64,000 bases of DNA from Bacteroidota bacterium (GCA_026391355.1 JAPLDH010000019.1:62001-126000), one strand, 5' to 3'; numbered from the stretch's first letter, positions 34,990 through 45,299 are shown. The notes: generated from the letters alone by a model not told the origin. Program-made: numbers and translations.

Positions 34990-35705
34990 TGATCCGTACC
35001 ATTGCCATTGATGATGAACCGCTTGCATTGCAGCTTGTCACCGGTTATATCAAACAAACACCTTTCCTTGAACTTTCAGGAGTTTTTGACAATCCACTCG
35101 GTGCCATGGAATACCTGGCTGACAAACGGGCCGACCTGATCTTTCTCGATATCCAGATGCCGGATCTGATCGGAACTGAATTTGTGAAAATGCTTGGTGA
35201 CAACAGCCCCAAAGTTATTTTTACGACTGCTTTTGAAAAATATGCCCTGGAAGGGTTCCGGCTCGATGCAATCGATTACCTGTTAAAGCCTTTTGGATAT
35301 GATGAGTTCCTGGTCGCTGCAAAGAAAGCACGTCGCATTATAGAACTGGAGAAGAAGCACCTGGCAACACTCGAAACCAATGACACTTTTCTTTTCCTCA
35401 AATCGGAATACAAAATCCGACGCATTAATTTCAATGATATCCTTTATATTGAAGCCCTGAAAGAATATGTCAAGGTTTATTTGAAGAACGACCCAAAGCC
35501 GATCCTCTCCATTACTTCAATGAAAACCCTCGAATCGAAACTGCCGGCTGATAAATTCATGCGCGTGCATCGATCCTTTATCGTTAATCTCGAAAGGATC
35601 GAGATCATTGAACGCTTCCGGATCGTATTTGGCAAGGTATATATTCCCGTATCCGATCAGTACAAGGAGAAGTTTCAGAAATATCTGGACGAGAACTTTT
35701 TATAA
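34989..35705 (+). CDS. LytTR-family response regulator
   Basis: This 238-residue protein has an N-terminal receiver domain with the acidic pair DDE (about 7-9), phospho-acceptor Asp in FLDIQMPDL (about 55), and LLKPFGYDEF with the conserved Lys. The C-terminal LytTR DNA-binding domain shows RRINFNDILYIEALKEYVKVY and FMRVHRSFIVNLERIE. It is cotranscribed with the LytS-type kinase (4-base overlap). Target genes may include the CotH-VTC-DUF4956 block just upstream, which is an inference from position. Confidence 0.95.
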   Translation: MIRTIAIDDEPLALQLVTGYIKQTPFLELSGVFDNPLGAMEYLADKRADLIFLDIQMPDLIGTEFVKMLGDNSPKVIFTTAFEKYALEGFRLDAIDYLLKPFGYDEFLVAAKKARRIIELEKKHLATLETNDTFLFLKSEYKIRRINFNDILYIEALKEYVKVYLKNDPKPILSITSMKTLESKLPADKFMRVHRSFIVNLERIEIIERFRIVFGKVYIPVSDQYKEKFQKYLDENFL

Positions 35706-35750
35706 ATAAATGACGAAAATACGAATGACGGATTCGGGAATGTGTGAATG
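35704..35750. repeat. iterated GAATGACGAA-type array
   Basis: The words GACGAAAATACGAATGACGGATTCGGGAATG repeat the GAATGACG/GGGAATG motif found in the arrays at 36580-36645, 42999-43185, 45719-45905 and 46348-46515. It lies directly behind the LytTR stop codon. Confidence 0.6.
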
Positions 35751-35811
35751 ATGTAACTTATTCCCAAAGTTGTGTAACGCTTTCCGGATTTAATACACTC
35801 ACCTTTGTATC

Positions 35812-35940
35812 ATGAAAATCCATTTGCAAAAATATAAAGAAGAAGGAAAAGACAAATGGAATACTTATAATCTCAAATTTAACCACGATTTGGAAGAACT
35901 CGGAAAAGCGTTGAAAAAATTTACGGTTAAAAGTAAGTAA
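35812..35940 (+). CDS. small basic protein, 42 residues, function unknown
   Basis: An open frame from ATG to TAA encodes 42 residues, MKIHLQKYKEEGKDKWNTYN... with 13 Lys and a final KFTVKSK. It lies between the LytTR regulator and the gene at 35988, the codon use looks ordinary, and the frame is not a shadow of any other gene. It could also be a chance frame; no family was recognised. Confidence 0.4.
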   Translation: MKIHLQKYKEEGKDKWNTYNLKFNHDLEELGKALKKFTVKSK

Positions 35941-35987
35941 AACAAGAGACTACGATAAAAATACGTAAATAATAATAACCAGATATA

Positions 35988-36395
35988 ATGAAAGCGACAA
36001 AATTGAGCATCCTGATGAAAAATTTGTTTGCTAAAAAAGTTGGGTTTCTAAGTTCCTCAATTGTTCCAGCAGCACGAGGTTATGTCAAGGTAAAAAGAGA
36101 CAATATTAAAAATTACCTAATTGTGGTAAAAATATCAAATTTAGCTGAAGTCAACAGGCTGCAACCATCGAAACAAGTTTATGTAGTCTGGATGATTACA
36201 GATCATGAAATAACAGTCAATATAGGTCAAATAAATAGTTCAACGACCTTTTTATCGACAAAATTAAAAGCATCTTTTAAGAAGGTGTCTGCATCGAAAC
36301 CAATTAAAATATTTATTACGGCTGAAGAGGACGCAATTACTCAAACTCCGAATGATCAACTTGTACTGTCAACAGACAGATTTTATTTGGATTGA
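35988..36395 (+). CDS. hypothetical cytoplasmic protein
   Basis: This 135-residue protein has no signal peptide or membrane segment. A Ser/Lys-rich N-terminus is followed by a compact beta-rich part (GYVKVKRDNIKNYLIVVKISNLAEVNRLQPSKQVYVVWM), then VNIGQINSS..FLSTKLKASFKKV and KPIKIFITAEEDA. The succession of strands suggests a small beta-sandwich. It resembles in pattern the C-terminal domains of anti-sigma-like proteins, but this is not certain. A strong terminator (36522-36546) follows. Confidence 0.6.
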   Translation: MKATKLSILMKNLFAKKVGFLSSSIVPAARGYVKVKRDNIKNYLIVVKISNLAEVNRLQPSKQVYVVWMITDHEITVNIGQINSSTTFLSTKLKASFKKVSASKPIKIFITAEEDAITQTPNDQLVLSTDRFYLD

Positions 36396-36521
36396 TTCAT
36401 CCATGTTAATAGCTGCAATTATTGCTGATCTCTGGCTTTTAAAAGATAAAAGCCTGCCTGATGAAAAATCTGAACTTCAGTAACCTGACAAAACAATTCC
36501 AGCTTTCATTTACGTAAAACG

Positions 36522-36546
36522 CCTATCCGATCCGGATAGGTTTTTT
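36522..36546 (+). terminator. Rho-independent terminator
   Basis: A perfect 8-base stem (CCTATCCG / CGGATAGG) with an ATC loop is followed by six T. It lies 127 bases after the stop codon of the gene at 35988-36395. Confidence 0.85.
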
Positions 36547-36577
36547 CCAAACCAGATACCTTATCGTTGACAGACCT

Positions 36578-36645
36578 TTACTTCGAATGACGAATATGCG
36601 AATGACGAAGTGAATGAAATGACATGAATCCGGAATTATGAATAT
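36578..36645. repeat. iterated GAATGACGAA-type array
   Basis: The words GAATGACGAATATGCGAATGACGAAGTGAATGAAATGACATGAAT belong to the same family as the arrays around 43, 45.8 and 46.4 kb. It lies between the terminator and the DUF4143 remnant. Confidence 0.65.
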
Positions 36646-36985
36646 CTAGATTGTCGCCATAATTCGTAGAAAGGCAGCACCTTTACAATGGTATTATTCA
36701 GCTTTATTTCTTCATTTAAAGAGAGATTTATTACCCATGCTTCAGCAGGTTGATATTTGTTGATAAAACTTTGCAAAGACCTTTTAATAAAGGGCTTCTT
36801 CAAGGAGGTGAATTTGACTTCAACCGGTATTACATCCAACCCTTTATTGATAATAAAATTGACCTCTGTTCCGTCTGTCGCAGATTTCCAAAAAGACCTA
36901 CCGAAAAGTTCCGTAATCCGGGATCATAAAAATAAACCACAGGAGCCTTGGTGAGTTCCTTTGTACTATTTTAATAAAAAATGGT
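36636..36985 (-). pseudogene. decayed C-terminal part of a DUF4143-type ATPase
   Basis: Two pieces in different frames can be read. The first (about 36985-36900) gives TKELTKAPVVYFYDPGLRNF, the second (about 36900-36636) gives RSFWKSATDGTEVNFIINKGLDVIPVEVKF and continues to YELWRQSRYS. Together they match the order of the C-terminal DUF4143 part (D.GL ... EVDFI ... L..IEVK) of AAA ATPases like the intact gene at 54736-55917, with the middle missing. Only the last 67 codons are still open with an ATG. It is read as a gene remnant. Confidence 0.6.
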
Positions 36986-37186
36986 TATTTCCCGACTGTA
37001 GAGGTGATCCTTGATTTCTGGTAATGAACTTCTCTGAATATTCATAACAATATGTCGGTTTTTATTAAGGCAAATATAAGAACTGACCGTGTTAATTCAT
37101 AAATAAATTTTGAAGTTACAAACCCGAAATTCTTTCCGGTTCCGTTTGATTTTTTTCCTAAATTTATGGGACAAAATAAATGAAAT

Positions 37187-38759
37187 ATGCCGGTCAGATA
37201 CCTCTTTATCTGTTTTTTTGCATTGGTTATGAACTTCTGGAATCCGGCAATTTGTCAGCAGAGACGAATTGACAGCCTGGAAAAATTGTTGGATACGGCA
37301 ACTTCGTTCAGGAGAGCGGAGATCCTGTCGGAACTTTCCTGGGTGTACCACATGAGCAATCCCGACAAAGGATTAAAATACGGGATGGAAGCACAGTCGA
37401 TTTTCAAGACACTGAAAATGGAAAAAGAGCAAGCCGAAGTCTTCCTTGATATCGGTATCTGTTACTACCAGCTTGATAATTTTGAAAAAGCGATCGATTA
37501 TTTTTTCCAGTCACTGAAAATCAAGGAAAAACTTGACGACTTCAACGGGGTTGCAGCTCTCTGTAACAATATGGGGAATGTATATAAAGATATGACCAAT
37601 TTTCCCAAATCCAACGAGTCGTACAGGAAGGCGCTCGATATCAGTCAAAAGTCGGGAAACCACAAGATCATGGCTACTACATTAGGCAATCTTGCCGTTA
37701 ACTTCAAGATGATGAAGAGTTATGACTCCGCAATTATCTATAATCTGAAGGCATTGAGGATCAGGGATTCTATCGGTGATAAAAGAGGCGCTTCAGGAAC
37801 ATTGAACAACATCGCCATTATATATGCCGATACAGCTTTCACGGGGATGAACCTGGATAAAGCTTTATATTATTTCAACCGGTCCTTAAAAACCAAAGAA
37901 GAGATCGGCGACCGCCGTGGTATAGGGCTTTGTATGGTGAATATCGGTCAGCTTTATGCTGACCCTTGCCATCACCCTCATTCTGTTCAACAGGTACCTC
38001 ATCAAGCGAAAAACAAACCACCTGCTGGAAGAAAAAAACCGTGAACTCGCATTGCTGAATGCCACCCGGGATAAATTTTTCAGTATCATTGCACACGACC
38101 TGAAGAACCCTTTCAGCACCCTGATGGCGGTAACAGCACAATTATCGGAAAAGTACCACACCCTTGAAGATGAGCAAAAAATAAAGATCATCGGGTTGAT
38201 AAGAAATTCAGCAAATATGACTTACCGGCTACTGGAGAATCTTCTCGAATGGTCGGTTGCGCAAACCGGATCACTTCCCTTTCAACCGGAATGTTTCGAC
38301 ATTGCAGTATTGGTGAATAATTGTTTTGCATTCATCAGGCTTGAAGCAGAAAAAAAAGAATTGACGCTGGTTTCTGAGATTAAGGAACAAACGATGGTTT
38401 ATGCTGATAAGAACATGATCACAACAATCCTGAATAATCTCCTTACGAATGCTGTAAAGTTCATGGACCGGCCAGGAATGATAAAGGTCACCGGGTCAAC
38501 CAACGGAAACCGGCAGGAAATTACCATAAAGGATGAAGGGATCGGTATGACTGCGGAAGACCTCCAAAAGTTGTTCAGAATCGATGTTAATACGAGCAGG
38601 ATTGGCAAATCAAAAGAGAAAGGTACGGGGCTGGGATTGATTTTATGTAAGGAATTCATCGAAAAAAACGGCGGTAAGATATATGCAATAAGTGAACCGG
38701 GTAAAGGAAGCGCCTTTGCATTTTCTCTTCCTGGAACTATGTCTAAAGAAACTTCATGA
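37187..38759 (+). pseudogene. TPR-containing histidine kinase with internal frame-shifting deletion
   Basis: The first frame (37187-38044) has a signal peptide and about five TPR units up to IGLCMVNIGQLYAD. It then runs on in an unrelated frame (PCHHPHSVQQV...) to a stop. The second frame (open from before 37956 to 38759) begins with the membrane helix MLTLAITLILFNRYLIKRK, a coiled linker LLEEKNRELALLNATRDKF, then the HisKA motif FSIIAHDLKNPF, N-box NNLLTNAVKF, G1 DEGIGMT and G2 GTGLGL. In intact relatives more TPRs and a coiled coil lie between TPR and membrane helix, so a segment has been lost and the frame changed at about 37953-37965. The kinase could still be made alone from the ATG at 37956, but the complete sensor cannot. 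A NarL-type regulator follows 12 bases later. Confidence 0.75.
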
Positions 38760-38771
38760 TAAAAACGGAAG

Positions 38772-39431
38772 ATGGACAAAATTAAAGTCATACTTGTGGA
38801 TGACCACCCGTTGGTGCTGGAAGGTCTCCAGGTAGTTCTTTCAGGAGAGCCTCATATAGATGTCATCGATACAGCAACCGATGCAGAAGAACTTTTTATC
38901 AAATTACAGAAACATCAGCCTGATATTCTGATCCTTGATATTTCTCTCCCGACACTCTCCGGCATCGAAATCACTCAAATAATTTCTAAACAATATCCGG
39001 GCATCAAAGTTTTGATCTTAACTGCAATATTGGAAGAAGAGGTTGTAGCGGCTTCTCTCGCAGCCGGTGCAAAAGGGTATCTTCCTAAAAACTCCCCGAA
39101 TGATGAGTTGATCACAGCCATTCAGAAAATTCATTCGGGACAGGATTATCTTGGAGAGCCTATTGCAGAAAGGGTTATCCGTGATTATCTGAAGAAGGTA
39201 AAATCAGGACACGGGAGTAATCATTCTGCGAAACCTGTTTTATCTGACAGAGAAATCGAAATCGTCAGGTTGATCGCCGAAGGTCTTACCTATAAAGAAA
39301 TCGGCGAACAGCTTTTCATCAGCGCACGGACTGTCGAAGCCCATAAAAACAATATCCTCTTAAAACTCAACCTTAATACTATCGCCGACCTCATCAAATA
39401 TGCCATAAAGAACAAGTACACGGATCTATAA
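38772..39431 (+). CDS. NarL/LuxR-family response regulator
   Basis: This 219-residue protein has a receiver domain (VDDHPLVLEGL, phospho-acceptor in LILDISLP at about 55, LTA, KGYLPKNSP) and a C-terminal LuxR helix-turn-helix (LSDREIEIVRLIAEGLTYKEIGEQLFISARTVEAHKNNI). It begins 12 bases after the kinase frame and would be the normal partner of the TPR kinase, which is damaged here. The regulator itself is intact. Confidence 0.94.
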   Translation: MDKIKVILVDDHPLVLEGLQVVLSGEPHIDVIDTATDAEELFIKLQKHQPDILILDISLPTLSGIEITQIISKQYPGIKVLILTAILEEEVVAASLAAGAKGYLPKNSPNDELITAIQKIHSGQDYLGEPIAERVIRDYLKKVKSGHGSNHSAKPVLSDREIEIVRLIAEGLTYKEIGEQLFISARTVEAHKNNILLKLNLNTIADLIKYAIKNKYTDL

Positions 39432-39439
39432 GAATTCCT

Positions 39440-39482
39440 TCATTCATAATTCATAATTCGTAATTCGTAATTCCCGTAAGGG
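39440..39482. repeat. iterated ATTCATA/ATTCGTA array
   Basis: A 7-base word (ATTCATA, ATTCATA, ATTCGTA, ATTCGTA, ATTCCCG) is repeated five times just behind the NarL-type gene and is followed by the inverted pair CCCGTAAGGG. It is related in word to the GAATTACGAAT-type arrays elsewhere. Confidence 0.6.
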
Positions 39483-39581
39483 TATTCCCCTATTCATAAC
39501 AGGTGATTTCACTAATTGATTCACAATCAATTATGTAATATCTTTAACCTCTACCTTTAAAGATAAGAATGGAGGTTATTT

Positions 39582-42500
39582 ATGAAAAGAAAATACACTT
39601 TTTCATTGGCACTTCAAATGATTTTATTACTGGTCATCTTCATTTGCAGAGCAGAAGGTGCGACCATCCATTCGATTATAAACGGGGGTAACTGGAATGT
39701 TACCGGTACATGGCAGGAAGGACAGGTTCCATTAAGTACGGATGATGTTATCATTATAACAGGAGCGACAGTCAATACTATCCTGAGCCTGTCGGTTTAC
39801 GGGAATATCATTTATACAGGAAGTGAATGGTCAAACTATAAGGTTAGCCTTGCAGGCAGCGCCGCCCAACAGATCACCTTCTTAACCGGAAACATTTTTA
39901 CCGGGAGTAACTTTATAGTGGAGGGAACGGTGCGCACAATCACGGGGAACACTTCCCTATCCTTCTCAAACACACTGGTTGATTTTAATTCGTACACACT
40001 TGCTTTTGTAAGCAATTGTAAGCTTACCATAAACGGCCAGTCACTGAATCATATCCTTCTGACAGGAACGAACAATGAGCTTGAAATGACCAATAGTGCA
40101 ACCCTGCTCAACTCAACATTGTACAATACAACGCTGAAAGGGGTGATTGCCGTGGCCACCGGTACCAACCATTTTTCAGGAGCAGTGATTGTCAACGCCG
40201 GGGCTTATCTTGAGAACTATGGCACCTCGCATACCATTTATATTGATGGATCCATAACCAACAACGGAACCGTCACCAATGGATCCAACAATCTCACCTT
40301 ATATATCACAGGTGATATTACCAACAACAATGTATGGGATAATTATGAAACAGACCTTTCAGGCACTTCTGATCAACATATCACCGGTGGCAATGGTAAT
40401 TTCTTCTCGGGCAGTAGTTTTTATAACCTGAATTGCCAGACCAAAACCATCATTGCATTGTCTGACATTGAGTTCAGGGGTACAAATGTGAATTTTGGCT
40501 CTGGTGCACCCGGGTCGGTGCGTGGAGATTTTGTTCTTCCCGAGGGGAAATTCCTGAAAGCCTCAGGAGGAGGGACCAACCATTATGTTACAAGACTGAA
40601 CCTGAAGAGCGCCGTATTGGAGGCAAAGCTCTGGCTGGAAACAGGACAATACCTGTCAAATTTTTCAAACAACTCCTCCGTTCTGACCCTTATTGGGTTA
40701 GTCCAGGCAGGTAACTCTGAAATATATCTTTCCAATAATGTCAGCGTACTTGATACGCTGATGAATTACGGTTCTGCTCATTATATGTCGGTTACAGGTA
40801 ACCTGACAAACCTCGGTTATATCCTGAATGGCTCATCAACACTCGATATCCAGGTGACCGGGAACATCACTCATTACGGGACCGCCTGGTCAAATAATAA
40901 GGTCACCCTCACCGGAACCTCTGCCCAATCGATTACATGCGCTCCTTTCAGCATATTCACCGGAACCTATTTTGACTGTAATGCTGCACATGTGGTGAAT
41001 ATCCTTACCAATGTGGAATTCCAGGGTACACAGATAAATTTTCAGAACTCCACCGTTGTCATGACAAGCGGAACAATCCTGACCATTAGTGGTGCCGGTT
41101 CGAAAATAACCAACAGTACGGTCAATGGAGATTTTACACTCAATTCATCCTCTAATGCCTATATCAGCAGCCTGACATTTGGCGGATCGGTAACCCTCCA
41201 GGGAACTACGCAGATATACAATAATGTGATATATTTCAACGGGGCAGCCGAAAACCAGGGAACCTTGCAGAATCAGAACCTGTCGGGTCATACAGTTTAT
41301 CTTAACAGCCATTTCACAAATAACGGAACCGTTCACAACGGTACCGGAATGGGCAACCTGATGATGGAACTGAAAGGGAATATTATTAATAACGGAACAT
41401 GGAATAATTACAGTTGCACATTAAATGGGACTACCGATCAGCATGTACGGTTGGTTAACGACCAACCCGTCAATTGTACGACGACACTGGTCACACCTGC
41501 AGGAGGGAATAATTACCAGTGGTATAAGAATGGTTACCCGATCCTGGGAGCTACAAGTTGTAACCTGGTATTGCCAATGCTTTCCACCGCTCAATATGGG
41601 ATGTATTATAATACTTCTACTTATGGAGAGTCCCGGCACTTCACCATCCAGAAATACATGACCGTCGATTTCACGGCAAATCCCCTGACCGGGTGTAATC
41701 CTCAAAACGTTAACTTTACGGATAACAGCATTTCAACCTACGACATCCAAAGCTGGTACTGGGAATTTGGAGATGGGGGAACAAGCGGACAAAAGAATCC
41801 TTCACACCCTTATCAGGATACAGGAACCTATTCTGTTTCATTGACCATCAGTGACGGATATATTTCAAGAAAAACGACGAAATCAGGTTACATCACCATC
41901 AGGTTGACGCCTGTTGCGGATTTTAGCAATACAGTAGTTTGTCTTGGTACAGTGACCAATTTTACTGATCTGACAACAGAAATCCTTTATACAACGACAA
42001 ATGAAACCCAGTATGCAAATTCAGTGATTGGTTTCAGCAGCCAGTATTCAGCCACCAATTGGGCGGCGACACAAGCGCTGGGAGCACCGGATGTCTATCC
42101 GAATCATGTGGATGATGTGCATGCATGGGCATCCCTCACAGAAAATAACCAGCGTGAATACCTGGAACTCAGCTTTGCCAATGCCCGGCAGGTGAATAAG
42201 GTGATCATTTATGAGACCCTTTATCTGGGGAGTATCGATACGGTGTACGTAAAAAATCCCTCAACACAGCAATGGGTCATGGTATGGTCGGGAACGGCTG
42301 AACCTCAGCCATTGGTGGCCCGTGCGTTCGAGGTGAGCTTTCCGCTGACTTCTTTCAGCACTAGCCAGGTACGGATTGCCATAAATTCCCCGGTGGTTCC
42401 ATACTGGAATGAAATTGATGCCGTAGCACTCATTAACCCGTTATCAACAGCGATTTCAGACCAAACGACCTATTTATGGAATGTCGGGGAAAACGGAGTT

Positions 42501-42919
42501 ACCTTCACAACAAAAGGAAATATCAGCTATACCTACCAGACTTTCGGTGATCACAACGCCTCTCTCACCGTCACAAATAACGGACTTTGTATAGGTGGCT
42601 TCAACAAAAATGTGCATGTTTATCCGCTAAGTGTTGGGGGAAGCGTTACAGGAGGATCACGGTCATCGTTCTCAAACCCCTCGCAGTAACCTGGAATGGT
42701 TCTGTCAGCGGTGAATGGAACAATTCTTCCAACTGGACACCTGCATATATTCCAGATAGCGATATTGATGTAACAATTCCAGTGGTGACTCCTCATCCGT
42801 TTCCTTCCATAACCGGTTCAAAGGAATGCAATAACCTGGTCGTTAAACCGGCCTGCACCCTGACCATTAATATTGGAGCAAGTCTGTTGGTTAAAGGTGA
42901 TTGTACAATAGAAGAATAA
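39582..42919 (+). pseudogene. large exported surface protein with PKD and F5/8-like domains, frameshifted near the end
   Basis: The main frame (39582-42689, 1035 residues) has a signal peptide (IFICRAEGA) and then repeats rich in Asn/Thr/Gly (GNWNVTGTW, DVIIITGATV, ITNNGTVTNGS, LTGTSAQSIT) like parallel beta-helix proteins. A PKD domain is at about 695-770 (FTDNSISTYDIQSWYWEFGDGGTS) and an F5/8-like domain at about 803-950 (ATNWAATQALGAPDV ... NEIDAVALI). Past GGSVTGGS the frame ends at 42689. The continuation LAVTWNGSVSGEWNNSSNWTPA...VKGDCTIEE is in the next frame up to 42919. Together with a likely missing Ig-like piece this suggests a small deletion or frameshift around 42650-42690. A sequencing error cannot be excluded. 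Confidence 0.7.
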
Positions 42920-42998
42920 TGATACTTGTGCGGAAGACATGAAAATTTTCTTATCGAATTTTTAAATCCGGATCTTTAAGGGAAAGGCCGGTAATGAA

Positions 42999-43185
42999 TG
43001 ACGAATTCGGGAATGACGAATTCGGGAATGAAATGACATGAATTAGGAATTCGGAAATGAAATGACATGAATTAGGAATTCGGAAATATATATTCGCATA
43101 TTCGTCATTCTCATATTCGCATATTCATTTCTCGTATTCGCATATTCGTCATTCCCATATTCGCATATTCTTTTCTCGTCATTCG
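42999..43185. repeat. large iterated inverted array (GAATTCGGGAATGACG type)
   Basis: The left half iterates GAATGACGAATTCGG and GAAATGACATGAATTAGGAATTCGGAAAT. The right half iterates the inverse words (ATATTCGCATATTCGTCATTC, CATATTCGCATATTC). The two halves can pair, so the unit folds into a long imperfect hairpin. It follows the PKD gene and abuts a gene fragment and the group II intron remnant. Confidence 0.8.
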
Positions 43186-43368
43186 CATATTCAACCCGGA
43201 GGTTATATTACCGTATTTCCGAATGTGGATAAATTTGAGGCTATCAGCATTTACACCCAATCCGAATAATGCACTTATATATGTAATTTTTTGTTCAAAC
43301 TGATCTTCTGATTTAGCGATAACATCCTGAATAAGATCATGATTTGATATGGTAGAAGTATGTTCCAT
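43186..43368 (-). other. possible gene fragment next to intron 3' end
   Basis: Directly behind the intron end a minus-strand frame opens with ATG at 43368 and reads MEHTSTISNHDLIQDVIAKS, then a segment like EQKITYISALFGLGV. It runs on into the repeat array with no clear stop at its own end. The start resembles small Bacteroidota proteins with one membrane helix (EQKITYIS...), but the rest does not, so it is a fragment or chance. Confidence 0.3.
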
Positions 43369-43375
43369 CTGTTTT

Positions 43376-43930
43376 ATCGGGTAACGCAGGCGGATTACTC
43401 CGCCCTTGTCCCCTAAGAATCGTACATGATAGTTTCCCATCATACGGCTCAAGCCCTCTAAAGGCGGATTAAACCACCCAGCAAGATACAAAATAAAGTA
43501 CCATGCTTTTACAATACTTTGAAATAATGATTTTTACAGCGTTAACTGTTTCAGGCGCACATCCTCCAAATATCAATTTGTGGATACATTTATTGTAATT
43601 ACCTTACGATAACCCTACCCAAAAAATTGGGAACTATACAGGCTTAACGCGTTCCGAATGAATAACAGGGTGGGTTAGGTGCTGTCTATAAACCGGAAGA
43701 ACAACATCCATGTGCTCGCAAAAATCGTACTTGCATCTTGTCTTCTTGCCTTTTTGGCCAATGTGTACAGTAACTTTCACATTTATGCGCATGACGCCCC
43801 GCTGCCGTTGTGCGGGGTTTAGCAGTTCATATTTTTGCTTTTTGTATTCATGTTTCGTAGCCCTAACCACTTTCCTTACGAGTAAGCCCTGTATTGTCGG
43901 CTGACGGTTCGTTTAGTTGCCGTAAAAACA
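43376..43930 (-). ncRNA. group II intron-like RNA without reverse transcriptase ORF
   Basis: The strongest part is domain V at 43417-43450 (minus strand): exactly 34 bases, beginning GAGCCGTATG, with a GAAA-capped helix (ATGATGG / CTATCAT), the AGC triad and the bulge before GATTC. Behind it a domain VI-like stem (GGCGGA GTAA TCCGCC) leads to ACCCGAT at about 43376, a plausible 3' end. Before it lie segments in typical order for domains I-III: GTGGTTAGGGCTACGAAACATGAA, CTGCTAAACCCCG with AACGGCAGCGGGG, CACCTAACCCACC, the hairpin GGAACGCGTTAAGCC...GTTCCC, and GAAACAGTTAACGCTGT. No RT frame is present. One C-A mismatch in the basal domain V stem hints at decay. The 5' end is not certain; insertion is just behind the LamG gene, same strand. 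Confidence 0.6.
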
Positions 43931-43936
43931 CAGACA

Positions 43937-45169
43937 TTATCGATAATCTTGGTGATAAAGTTTTTGGATTTCTGATTCGTTTAAAGTTCTATTATATATT
44001 CTAAATTCATCTATTGCCCCATTAAAAGGAAACCATGTATCTCGAAATTTCCCTAAATATAAATCTTTCGAGTTTGCGATAGTGAAATTTGGGTTTGAAG
44101 TTAGGTTGGTTGTATAAGATAAAGAACCATTTAAATATAACTTTCCTTCATTTGAAGAGATTGTAATGCCAATATGAATCCAATCACCTAAATTATAATG
44201 GCTATTTCCAATAAGCGAAATATTACGGTTATGATATGAAATATCATTATGAAACAATACTTCTAATTTATTATCTGGGTGTTGCGTTATACCAAGACAA
44301 AAACCACCTGGTTTATCATGATCTTTAGCAAATATAACATGACATCCATTTGAAGAAGAATGACCCCAAATATCCATACCAGCCGGATCATTAAGTTTAA
44401 TCCATAGAGAAAATGAAACAGCATTTGAAAATTGTAATGAGGTACTATTAGGAATTCTAAGATGCCCGGGATTTTTTATTCCACTAAAACTTATTGCTTG
44501 TAAATAATAACCGTTAATATAGCTAACTTGTCCAAACATTTCAGTACCATTATTATTATTACCACTCTCATCGTTTGCATTGCCATTGAATGGATAATAT
44601 GCTATAAGACCTTGTTTGGAAATGATATTTTTATTATCAATGAAAATATTCTCTAGAAACCATTGTCCTGATCCCCAAATATTATTGCCAATTTCCTCTG
44701 CTATTCTAATCAAGGTACATTCCACAGCAAGACCTGATACGGATTCATCTTCCCAACGACCAGATTCCTGAGCATGTCGATATGTGGAAAAACAAAGTTG
44801 AGAGAGGGTATTTCCTTTATATGATCTTTTCTCTTGCGGATTGTATATACTTATCGTTTGCATATTGTATGGAATAGATTTTAATAACACAATAGTATAA
44901 GTCGGATGTATCAAATTAAGTTGATTATTTAGTTTAATATCACATCTGGTGCCTTTAATGTAACATTTGTAAATGGAGTTTTTTGGATCAAGCAAGGTCA
45001 GATTTGATACATTATCGAACTTTACTTGCCCATCAACAACTTTTAATGAATAATTATTATTGGCTTCATTTTGAATTGAAATGACAATAACTTTCGTGGT
45101 TTGATTTTGTGAGAAACAACTGTTTATAAAAAATAACAGTATTAACAATGACAAATAAAGAGTTTTCAT
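43937..45169 (-). CDS. exported LamG-domain protein
   Basis: This 410-residue protein has a signal peptide with FFINSCFSQ (a Cys is in place for a possible lipobox). The N-terminal half (about 25-185) is beta-rich and unrecognised. From about 190 the LamG/concanavalin-like domain begins with GLIAYYPFNGNANDESGNNNNGT, continues with FSLWIKLND, WIHIGITISSNEGKLYLNG and ends AIDEFRIYNRTLNESEIQKLY. Such proteins bind glycans or serve as surface adhesins. The stop codon is followed directly by the group II intron remnant; the N-terminal spacer holds a strong terminator at 45263-45294. Confidence 0.8.
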   Translation of the reverse strand: MKTLYLSLLILLFFINSCFSQNQTTKVIVISIQNEANNNYSLKVVDGQVKFDNVSNLTLLDPKNSIYKCYIKGTRCDIKLNNQLNLIHPTYTIVLLKSIPYNMQTISIYNPQEKRSYKGNTLSQLCFSTYRHAQESGRWEDESVSGLAVECTLIRIAEEIGNNIWGSGQWFLENIFIDNKNIISKQGLIAYYPFNGNANDESGNNNNGTEMFGQVSYINGYYLQAISFSGIKNPGHLRIPNSTSLQFSNAVSFSLWIKLNDPAGMDIWGHSSSNGCHVIFAKDHDKPGGFCLGITQHPDNKLEVLFHNDISYHNRNISLIGNSHYNLGDWIHIGITISSNEGKLYLNGSLSYTTNLTSNPNFTIANSKDLYLGKFRDTWFPFNGAIDEFRIYNRTLNESEIQKLYHQDYR

Positions 45170-45260
45170 TTTAGATCTCCTTTTTAATCGTTTATTTATG
45201 GCAACTAACTCCCAGCTTATAAAGTTATAGGTTTTTTTAGAAATTGCTTTGCAAATAAAA

Positions 45261-45299
45261 AAATATCCTGTTACGAACGGACATAACAGGATATTTTTT
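45261..45299. terminator. bidirectional Rho-independent terminator
   Basis: An 11-base perfect stem (ATATCCTGTTA at 45263-45273 and TAACAGGATAT at 45284-45294) with a 10-base loop is flanked by an A run on the left and a T run on the right. It lies behind the truncated gene ending at 45345 (minus strand) and before the LamG gene. Confidence 0.88.

Noticed and set aside
43634-43870. 78-codon minus-strand frame inside the group II intron-like region
   Set aside because: It lies over domain I-like RNA segments, is very basic and shows no reverse transcriptase or other motif.
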